Origin: a virus
DNA: 20,909 nucleotides
Strand: one strand, 5' to 3'
Virus record (IMG/VR): IMGVR_UViG_3300014838_000366
Span: 1-20,909 of that record
Shown: positions 6,900 through 13,761 of the stretch, piece after piece
Layout of the letters: the number at the start of each line of letters is the position of its first letter
Numbering within the stretch: the stretch's first letter is position 1
Program-made: the position numbers and the translations under genes
The notes under the pieces: model-generated
What the model was told of the DNA's origin: nothing
The model's database searches: none
The model's input: only the letters and a program-made list of their open reading frames with translations

Positions 6900-9412
6900 T
6901 CTGTGATCCGAATCGAAACAAGCGCTTTCCTGGCGTCGAAATAGCCAAGGGTAAGATGGAGGTTCTCTACTCTGGGTTGATCGAGACTCTCAACCCTGAA
7001 GCTAAAGGACCAATTGCTAGGGCTGCCGGGTCGGAGATTGCTCAAAACTTTTTCGAAGAAGCCCATCGGCAACACGTTCGTTGGGACAAGCCCGCTTGGA
7101 CACGGCGGACGCACTTTATGAAGTTAGGCAAAGAGGCCTCCATCGAATTCCTTAAACAGATGGAGAAGGGGGTTCAGTTCAAGAACCCCGAGCTTGAACA
7201 GTTCCGTCTGGCCTATCGTGCGTGGACGGATGAAATGATTAGGCAGGACGAGCTTACCTATGCTAAAGCGGGTAAGGACTTGCCTTACGATGCACTCGAG
7301 CACTACGTACCGCGACAGTTCGAAGATGGGCCGGCGGTGATCAAATTCTTTGACAACAAATACAAGGGACGAAAGTGGGCCGATCCGAGGTTTATCCGCA
7401 CGCGCAAGTTTGAGCTGCTGCAGGAAGCACTAGATGCGGGGTATTCGCTTAAAGAGTGGAACCCTGAAGTCATCATGCAACAGCGGCAATTTGCTTCGGA
7501 CATAGCTGAACTGCGCTCTCAATTACTCGACGACATGACTAAGAGAGGAATTGCAATCGAAGCTTTTGAAGGGCAAGAGATTCCCCCTGACGGATCGTAT
7601 CACCGCGAAAGCTGGAGAGCTCCAACAGGGCAGCGGTATTGGGTTAAGGAAGAAGCTTATCCGGTAATGAAGACAGCGTTGGATTCAAAGTCATTATGGA
7701 ATCTACAAGAGACTCCTTTACAGAGAGCAATCTCTACAGGGTTTCGCGGGTGGATGGGGGCGAAGAATAGATTAGTTCCCTTCAAACTAGCATGGAGCCT
7801 CTTTCATCCTTTCCACGTCACTCACATTGACGCGGCGGCAGAGCTGACTCGACTCCAGGTTCTAATGGCTGGAAACCCTACGTCGAAGAACGTAGCCAAT
7901 ATGCTTCAGATGTTTGTTACCGGGACGCCAACTAACCCGCTGGGTGCAACAGGAATTGCCTATCGCGCATGGTGGGACAATCCCAAAACTGGATATCCAT
8001 TACTGCGAGCCTTTCAAGGCCGCCGGTCGTTTAGTTCTCTAAGTGAAGTTGACAAAGCCGCCTATCGCGATATGGCCGAGGGTGGACTGGTGCCTACACG
8101 GCCCAAGGAAGAAACTGATAATGCGGTTCAGAAATTCAAGGATGCAATTTACCAGCGTCATGTAGGGCGAGCAACGTTTGAACTTCCTTGGGTCGTCATG
8201 CACGGCTTAGGGTATCCGATCTACAACCTCTGGATTCCAACTCTCAAGATCGCTTCGTACCTCAAAGATACCAAGGTTTGGAGAGAGTTAAACCCGACGG
8301 CTCCGGATTTCACCCGCCAAGAGGCCTTTCGTCGAATCGCGCGGCATGTCGAATCACGCTATGGAGAAATGAACTACCAGGCAATGTTCATGAATCGTTA
8401 TCTCAGAGACATAGGTGTAGCGTCGAACTTGAGTTTAGGCTGGAATCTAGGGTTTTTGGATGTCTATGCCGGCGGCGCAATTGATGCTGTGAAGACTGTT
8501 ACCACTAAGGATTCGGTCAAATCAAAGCTCGCTAAGGGACAGTTTGACAAACCTCTTTATCTATTGAATTACACAATTTCTGGCCTGGCGATTGGCGGAT
8601 TGATGACTTACTGGCTGGCCAAACAGATGCCCCAGTCAATCTTGGATTATACCAATCCGCTTAGCGGCGAGAAAGACTCTAACGGGAAGCCGATTCGTCT
8701 AAACACTCCAATGTTCACCCATGAGTTTTCTTCCCTCTACAAGCACGCCCAGCAAGAAGGCATCGCGGCCGGCGTGTCGGATTTCCTCTGGGCCAAAGGT
8801 TCAGGCATCTACGAAATGGCTAAGTCTTCATGGACTGGGATTAACTCACTGCATCAAGAGATTCGAGACGGGTATGCTCCAGCATACAAGCAACTCGAAG
8901 AAACCTTAGCCTACGAACTCGGTGACCTCAACGCTATGAGCCTGAAGGCTCTCAACCTCGCTCCTGACGCAAATGCAGCTAAGATGCGAGCGTTGGCTGT
9001 AGTTGGCTTCGGCCCGGCGGGCAAGTACATTAGCGAGTCTGCGGTTGAAGGAAAGATCTCTACTGAATTCAACAAGACACGGCCGCAGCAACAATCCTAC
9101 AACTCTGTCCAACTAGGTAAGGATACCAAGCAATTGAGAGAACTGTATAAACGCGACGATTCGACCTATGAACAGTTTTTGGAAAGCACTAAACAGAAAT
9201 ACGGCATGGATGATAAAGACATTCATCGAATGGAAAAGATGTTTGGAAAGGAGGAAACCTTCGATCCCTCGGTTTATATGTTCTCCAAGCTCGAGTACGC
9301 AAAACAATTGAATTTGCTTAAAGAAATCAAAGAGCCCGAGGAACGCGAGCGCTATCTGGCTCATGTAGGGAAGGAGAAGCGGAGAAAACTTGAAGAGGCG
9401 TTGGAGGAATGA
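6890..9412 (+). CDS. Large internal virion protein, polyvalent-protein-like
   Basis: An 840-residue protein. Visible parts in order: a helical N-terminal region (about 20-130) with many charged residues; an EHYVPRQF motif (137-144), seen in large polyvalent phage proteins; a mixed region to about 300; a helix-rich region containing FKLAWSLFHPFHVTHIDAA (298-316); and a hydrophobic segment YLLNYTISGLAIGGLMTYWL (557-576) that could insert in a membrane. A G-E-K-D-S-N-G-K-P-I-R loop follows (593-603), then a Lys/Glu-rich C-terminus. These resemble large polyvalent proteins with LPD-type domains, and in position and size the protein parallels the biggest podovirus ejection protein (T7 gp16-like role). 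No transglycosylase catalytic motif was found. The ribosome site before ATG 6890 is weak (GAGG at 6873-6876). The function is inference. Confidence 0.5.
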   Translation: MSIVCDPNRNKRFPGVEIAKGKMEVLYSGLIETLNPEAKGPIARAAGSEIAQNFFEEAHRQHVRWDKPAWTRRTHFMKLGKEASIEFLKQMEKGVQFKNPELEQFRLAYRAWTDEMIRQDELTYAKAGKDLPYDALEHYVPRQFEDGPAVIKFFDNKYKGRKWADPRFIRTRKFELLQEALDAGYSLKEWNPEVIMQQRQFASDIAELRSQLLDDMTKRGIAIEAFEGQEIPPDGSYHRESWRAPTGQRYWVKEEAYPVMKTALDSKSLWNLQETPLQRAISTGFRGWMGAKNRLVPFKLAWSLFHPFHVTHIDAAAELTRLQVLMAGNPTSKNVANMLQMFVTGTPTNPLGATGIAYRAWWDNPKTGYPLLRAFQGRRSFSSLSEVDKAAYRDMAEGGLVPTRPKEETDNAVQKFKDAIYQRHVGRATFELPWVVMHGLGYPIYNLWIPTLKIASYLKDTKVWRELNPTAPDFTRQEAFRRIARHVESRYGEMNYQAMFMNRYLRDIGVASNLSLGWNLGFLDVYAGGAIDAVKTVTTKDSVKSKLAKGQFDKPLYLLNYTISGLAIGGLMTYWLAKQMPQSILDYTNPLSGEKDSNGKPIRLNTPMFTHEFSSLYKHAQQEGIAAGVSDFLWAKGSGIYEMAKSSWTGINSLHQEIRDGYAPAYKQLEETLAYELGDLNAMSLKALNLAPDANAAKMRALAVVGFGPAGKYISESAVEGKISTEFNKTRPQQQSYNSVQLGKDTKQLRELYKRDDSTYEQFLESTKQKYGMDDKDIHRMEKMFGKEETFDPSVYMFSKLEYAKQLNLLKEIKEPEERERYLAHVGKEKRRKLEEALEE

Positions 9413-10731
9413 GAGTTCTAATCATGGATATAGAAGGCGGCGGAACTGGGATCAATCTTGCCCTCCGCGCCCAGGACGATGGACATGATGTGAAGTACTG
9501 GATGCCTACGAAGGGCGGCAAGCCGCGGCCCTATGGCGATGGTTTGTTGACCAAACCACTTGAGTGGGAATCCTCTATGGACTGGGCAGACCTCGTAGTT
9601 CTTACAGGAAATAACAAATATGCCGATGCGCTTGCTAGGTACTTTGGAAAGGGTTATCCTATATTTGGCGCAAACATTAAAGGGGCTGAACTTGAACTTG
9701 ACCGTGGGAAGGGACAAGAAATCCTTAAGCGTTATGGCATTAAGACCATTCCCTATGAAGTTGTTGCGAGCCCTGAAGAGGGAATTGCGCTTATCAAAGA
9801 AACAGGAAAAGCCTACGCGATGAAGCCTTGGGGAGGGACCGAAGATTGTGCGTTGACCTATGTCAGCCGCGAACCTGACGACGGGATCTTTACTCTTGAT
9901 AAATGGAAGCGTGAAGGTTTATTCAAGGGCCAACTGATGATGCAGGAGAAAATCGACGGAATCGAAATGGGCATTGCTGGATGGTTTGGCCCAGGCGGTT
10001 GGTCAGCAGCATTGGAAGAGAGCTTCGAGCATAAGAAATTCCTTAACGACGATCTTGGGGCGAACACCGGGGAGATGGGAACGGTTATACGTCACGTTAA
10101 GCAGTCTAAGCTGTTTGACTTCATACTGGACCCCATCACGGACTATCTGCACTCTATCAACTATGTGGGAGACTGTTCAGTCAACTGCATGATTGATCCC
10201 AAGGGCAAGATTTGGCCGATGGAGTTTACAACAAGACTTGGGTGGCCAGACTTTAACATTCGCCAAGAAGTCTTTAAAGGAGATTCGGTTCAGTGGATGA
10301 AGGATTTGATTGATGGTAAAGATACTTTGGAGGTTTCATCAAAAATTGCTTTGGGCGTTGTTATGGCTCATGGAGATTTTCCTCATGAGCATGACGGGGC
10401 AGATGTGTGGTCTGACTTCCCTATCTATGGGATTACAAATGAGAATTATACCCACCTGCATTTTCAACAAGTGAAAGAGGGTAAAGGATTTTTGTGGTCA
10501 AAAGGCAAACTCGCGCGGCCGACCATGATGTTGACTGCAGGAACGTATGTGATGGTGGTTACTGGAGCTGGAGGAACAGTTGAAGCTGCGCAGAAGAAGG
10601 CATACGATATTGCTTGGGAGATTAAGTGGCCGAGCAATATCTTATTCCGAACGGATATTGGGAAGAGATTGAAAGACCAACTCGATGAACTGCACAAGCA
10701 CGGGTTTGCTGAAGGAATGAACTATGCCTGA
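9409..10731 (+). CDS. PurD-like ATP-grasp protein (phosphoribosylamine-glycine ligase family)
   Basis: A 440-residue protein with the three-part layout of GAR synthetase. There is an N-terminal Rossmann-like strand (MRVLIMDIEGGGTG), an ATP-grasp core from about 95 to 300, and a C-terminal domain ending in VMVVTGAGGTVEAAQKKAYD and RTDIGKR, which matches the PurD ending closely. Core features include LKRYGIKTIPYE (106-117), candidate ATP lysine K139, EKIDGIEMGIAG (180-191), HKK (208-210), GANTGEMG (217-224) and MEFTTRLGWPDF (271-282). PurD enzymes join glycine to phosphoribosylamine using ATP in purine synthesis. Here the usual R-[LF]-G-D-P-E signature is RLGWPD, the metal-ligand Asn of E-x-N is Thr274, and the Gly-Lys-Gly ATP loop is not evident. 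A different acceptor or weak activity is possible. The start overlaps the previous stop (ATGA). Confidence 0.75.
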   Translation: MRVLIMDIEGGGTGINLALRAQDDGHDVKYWMPTKGGKPRPYGDGLLTKPLEWESSMDWADLVVLTGNNKYADALARYFGKGYPIFGANIKGAELELDRGKGQEILKRYGIKTIPYEVVASPEEGIALIKETGKAYAMKPWGGTEDCALTYVSREPDDGIFTLDKWKREGLFKGQLMMQEKIDGIEMGIAGWFGPGGWSAALEESFEHKKFLNDDLGANTGEMGTVIRHVKQSKLFDFILDPITDYLHSINYVGDCSVNCMIDPKGKIWPMEFTTRLGWPDFNIRQEVFKGDSVQWMKDLIDGKDTLEVSSKIALGVVMAHGDFPHEHDGADVWSDFPIYGITNENYTHLHFQQVKEGKGFLWSKGKLARPTMMLTAGTYVMVVTGAGGTVEAAQKKAYDIAWEIKWPSNILFRTDIGKRLKDQLDELHKHGFAEGMNYA

Positions 10732-11134
10732 AGGTATAGTTAAAGGCCCAGCAGATTTCTTCCGCCCTGGCGACTGGAACGTCGTCTGCTCGATCTGCGG
10801 GATCAAGGGCAAGGCGAGTGAGATGGTCAAGAATTGGCAAGGCTTGTATCGCCATCCTCGGCATAACGAGCCGAGGCAGCCTCAAGACTTTGTACGTGGT
10901 ATAGCGGATATTCAAGCGCCGCCCTGGGTTCAGCCGCCGGAAGATCTATATGTGCAAATTTGCACGCCGGCTGGGATCTCGGCAATCCCGGGCTATGCTT
11001 TGCCTGGGTGTATGATTCCAGGGCGGCGCATCGCAATTTTACCTTCAGGTGCGGTGATTACTGGCACCTTGCCGCCCGTTCCAGGCGGGGGCTATACCGT
11101 TCCTGACGCACCAACAGGAGTTCATGCAGCATGA
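10724..11134 (+). CDS. Zinc-binding (CxxC-HxxH) virion-associated protein with fibronectin-type C-terminal stub
   Basis: A 136-residue protein, ATG 10724 with AAGGA at 10712-10716. Residues 17-57 read DWNVVCSICG, then KASEMVKNWQGLYRHPRH and EPRQPQDFV. Cys22, Cys25, His44 and His47 form a plausible CxxC-HxxH zinc site. Related-looking small phage proteins usually have a second Cys pair and the same RHPQDFVRG ending. The middle (about 75-120) is Pro/Gly-rich. The last residues, TVPDAPTGVHAA, are the opening strand of a fibronectin type III domain whose remainder is the start of the next frame at 11131. The gene therefore may be the N-terminal part of a longer fibre protein, either fused by a -1 shift or split by a real stop-restart. 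No enzymatic function is assigned. Confidence 0.65.
   Translation: MPEGIVKGPADFFRPGDWNVVCSICGIKGKASEMVKNWQGLYRHPRHNEPRQPQDFVRGIADIQAPPWVQPPEDLYVQICTPAGISAIPGYALPGCMIPGRRIAILPSGAVITGTLPPVPGGGYTVPDAPTGVHAA
11116..11120 (+). promoter_or_regulatory. Possible restart ribosome site for the fibre frame
   Basis: AGGAG lies 10 bases before ATG 11131. Because the same bases encode the conserved Thr-Gly-Val of the fibronectin opening strand, the site may be accidental. It is what would allow stop-restart rather than a frame shift at this junction. Confidence 0.35.
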
Positions 11135-13752
11135 GCAATGGCTACGCTACAGTTTCGTTTATCCCGCCTGTAAACAACGGCGGTACGCCTGTGTTTGAAT
11201 ACTACGTTATGGCCTTTGTGGAAGGGAATCCAACAGGAATTTTTGCTACTGGGGCAACGAGTCCGATTGTAGTTCCAGGATTGACTAATGGGACGACGTA
11301 TACTTTTGAAGTCTATGCGATAAATCTAGTGGGTGCAGGGCCTTACAGTGTTGCGTCGAACCCGGTTACGCCTTCTACAGTACCGAGCCCACCAACAGCA
11401 CTGGTTGCGAATGCAGGAAATGGACAGGCTACAGTGAGTTTTACAGCAGGAAGCAACGGCGGCTCGGCAATTACGGGATATACAGCAACTGCATCAAGCG
11501 GGCAGTTTGCGAGTGGCGATGCGACGGGAGACCCGATTACGATCCCTGGACTGGTCAATGGAGTAGCGGTAACGATTACAGTCGTAGCGACAAATATTAA
11601 TGGAAACTCGGTAGCCTCGGCTCCGTCGAATCCAGTCACGCCGCAGGCCGCTATAACAGTTCCGGGGCCACCCACGGCATTGAAAGCTACTGCGGAAATA
11701 CTCTCAGCCTCGGTAGCTTTTACGCCGCCACAGAATAACGGCGGCTCGCCGATTACTGGGTATATCATTACTTCGACTCCACCAGGAGGGTCAGGAACTG
11801 GAACGGCAAGTCCAATTACCGTTAGTGGCTTGACTGCAGGGCAATCTTACACTTTTACCGGAGTCGCAATTAATTCAGTTGGCCAGAGTGTTGCATCTAG
11901 CCCATCGAATCCTGTGACTCCACTTCCACAAGCCACAGCACCGACACAACCTTTAAGCCCTTCGGCAGCCCCTGGAAACACTTCGGCAGTAGTGACTTTT
12001 AACCCTCCTGCGTCAAACGGCGAGAGTGCCATTACAGGGTATCAAGTCAATACCTTGATTGCAGGTGTAGTTACAGGGTCGCCAGTGTTAGGTGGAGCAA
12101 CTGAACTTTCAATTACCGTTACTGGTTTAACTAACGGCCAGGCTTATACCTTTACAGTCCAGGCTATTAATGCGGTGGGAACCGGCCCAGCAAGTGTACA
12201 GACAAACTCAGTAACTCCAGTAGCCTCGCCTACGGTTCCTACACCGCCACAGAATCTGGTGGCTACAGCAGGAGTGTTGAGTGCGTCGGTGACTTTTCAG
12301 CCACCGGCTTCGGACGGCGGCTCGGCAATTACGGGATATACAGTTACCGCTTCGACAGGGCAACATAAGTCAGGGGCTTCGAGTCCAATTGTAGTCACAG
12401 GGCTGGCTGGAGGTACAGCAGTTAACTTCACAGCCATTGCGACTAATGCGGTAGGGAACAGCAATGCTTCTGCTGCGTCGAACACTGTAACTCCTAAAGC
12501 AGCATTGACAATTTCGAGCCCTTTGAGTGGATCAGCTTTGCCAGGAGCTACATCAGGACTGGCGTATACAGTTACGATTATGGCGGCTAATGATACAACG
12601 CCGGATAGCTGGTCGGCTTCGGGTCTACCTACTGGATTGGGAATTGCGTCGTCTGGGGCACATACGGCGGCAATCACAGGAACAACAACGGATGTAGGGA
12701 ACTTTAATCCTTCGGTAACCGTACAGGACTCAACGACGCCGACGCCGCAATCTTTTACCGCGAACTACACGCTTTCGGTAGCAAGTGGGAGCGGCGGCCT
12801 AGCCGCGCCGGGAAACGTTCAGTTGCTTTACCAAGGCGGCAATGGTCCGGGGCAATCGGCATTTGATCCGACTAACGTCTTTTTTATTCCAAACAAACCT
12901 AATACATCAGTTATTCAATTCAGTACTGTTGCTGGTGCTGTGTCGTATAAAATCTATCGAAGCCTCAATGGGGCACCAGCAACGTTTCTGGCTCAAGTTA
13001 CTGCAGGTAGTGGGGCTACTCAGACTTATGAAGATGACACTGCAACTACGTGCTCCGGGTCTAATCCTGCAGTCACTGTACCAATGTTTGCTCAAGCTAA
13101 TGGTTATGCTTATTACCTTTCAACTGTTAATTCTTCTAACGTTGAAGGGCCGAGGTCAACTCAGTTCTCTTGGTGGTTTTATCAAACACAATCGGGAACG
13201 CTACCACTTGGTGGACTGTTTCAGTCCTACAACAACGGTGCGACTACAGTTTACGGCGGCTCGATTGGTGCAAGTGGCCCTTGCATCATAAACACCTATA
13301 GTGCAGAGTATGATGAATTTATTGACGCTTTTGGGAATAACTGTTGCAACTGGAATATGTGGTCAAGTGGGTTTAACTATCTCACCGTTGACCTGTGGGA
13401 TACAGTAGCAGGAACTGTCTATCATCTAGTACCTCATGTAAGGACTTCAGGTGGTGATGACCTTGATGATCTGTTTGAGTCAAACGGTACAAATGGTTAT
13501 GCTTATACGGTTACCAATCCTGTTGCTAATGCTTGGACAACAATCAAGATTCCCTTGGCAATGGTAGGTTCAACTCTGGGACTGAGAACTGACTATCGAG
13601 TTTCAGCGCCAGGAAACAATCCAAACGATGGGAAGTTTGGAACTCCTGCAATAACCCAGTGGTCAATGTACAAGATGGATTTTCAGCTTCAGTCGTCTAG
13701 AGGCTCAAATTACGTTTCCGGGATTCGCAACTACGGTTTGACTGTGATTTAA
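11131..13752 (+). CDS. Tail fibre / adhesin with tandem fibronectin type III domains
   Basis: An 873-residue extracellular-type protein, Thr/Ser/Gly/Ala-rich with few charged residues. Five tandem fibronectin III repeats are visible at about residues 1-80, 87-170, 178-262, 273-362 and 371-453. Each has an NGGSxITGY turn, a GLTNGxxYTFxVxAxNxxG strand pair and an SNPVTP end. Residues 459-550 resemble a cadherin-like putative Ig (He_PIG) domain. Residues 558-665 hold another fibronectin-like unit. The last 200 residues form a distinct lectin-like or carbohydrate-binding domain with NWNMWSSGFNYLTVDLWD and W-TTIKIPLAMVG strands. The first repeat lacks its opening strand, which is encoded at the end of the preceding gene. 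AGGAG at 11116-11120 could support a restart at ATG 11131. Likely role: host-surface binding as a fibre distal to the tail. Confidence 0.75.
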   Translation: MSNGYATVSFIPPVNNGGTPVFEYYVMAFVEGNPTGIFATGATSPIVVPGLTNGTTYTFEVYAINLVGAGPYSVASNPVTPSTVPSPPTALVANAGNGQATVSFTAGSNGGSAITGYTATASSGQFASGDATGDPITIPGLVNGVAVTITVVATNINGNSVASAPSNPVTPQAAITVPGPPTALKATAEILSASVAFTPPQNNGGSPITGYIITSTPPGGSGTGTASPITVSGLTAGQSYTFTGVAINSVGQSVASSPSNPVTPLPQATAPTQPLSPSAAPGNTSAVVTFNPPASNGESAITGYQVNTLIAGVVTGSPVLGGATELSITVTGLTNGQAYTFTVQAINAVGTGPASVQTNSVTPVASPTVPTPPQNLVATAGVLSASVTFQPPASDGGSAITGYTVTASTGQHKSGASSPIVVTGLAGGTAVNFTAIATNAVGNSNASAASNTVTPKAALTISSPLSGSALPGATSGLAYTVTIMAANDTTPDSWSASGLPTGLGIASSGAHTAAITGTTTDVGNFNPSVTVQDSTTPTPQSFTANYTLSVASGSGGLAAPGNVQLLYQGGNGPGQSAFDPTNVFFIPNKPNTSVIQFSTVAGAVSYKIYRSLNGAPATFLAQVTAGSGATQTYEDDTATTCSGSNPAVTVPMFAQANGYAYYLSTVNSSNVEGPRSTQFSWWFYQTQSGTLPLGGLFQSYNNGATTVYGGSIGASGPCIINTYSAEYDEFIDAFGNNCCNWNMWSSGFNYLTVDLWDTVAGTVYHLVPHVRTSGGDDLDDLFESNGTNGYAYTVTNPVANAWTTIKIPLAMVGSTLGLRTDYRVSAPGNNPNDGKFGTPAITQWSMYKMDFQLQSSRGSNYVSGIRNYGLTVI
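11456..11485 (+). repeat. 30-bp direct repeat, copy 1 (fibre gene)
   Basis: Identical by eye to 12314-12343. It encodes the GGSAITGYT turn region of the second fibronectin repeat. The copies are 858 bases (286 codons) apart, so recombination between them would stay in frame. Confidence 0.8.
12314..12343 (+). repeat. 30-bp direct repeat, copy 2 (fibre gene)
   Basis: Second copy of the repeat at 11456-11485, in the fifth fibronectin unit. Other fibronectin units carry diverged versions of the same stretch. Confidence 0.8.
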
Positions 13753-13761
13753 GGAACTAAA

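Noticed and set aside
9409-10731. PurZ or other 2-aminoadenine pathway enzyme
   Set aside because: The motifs are ATP-grasp/PurD-type, not adenylosuccinate-synthetase-type, and no other gene of that pathway is visible here.
11343-12677. Long open frames on the - strand opposite the fibronectin repeats
   Set aside because: They mirror the repetitive, low-charge coding sequence on the + strand, lack ribosome sites and carry no recognisable domain.
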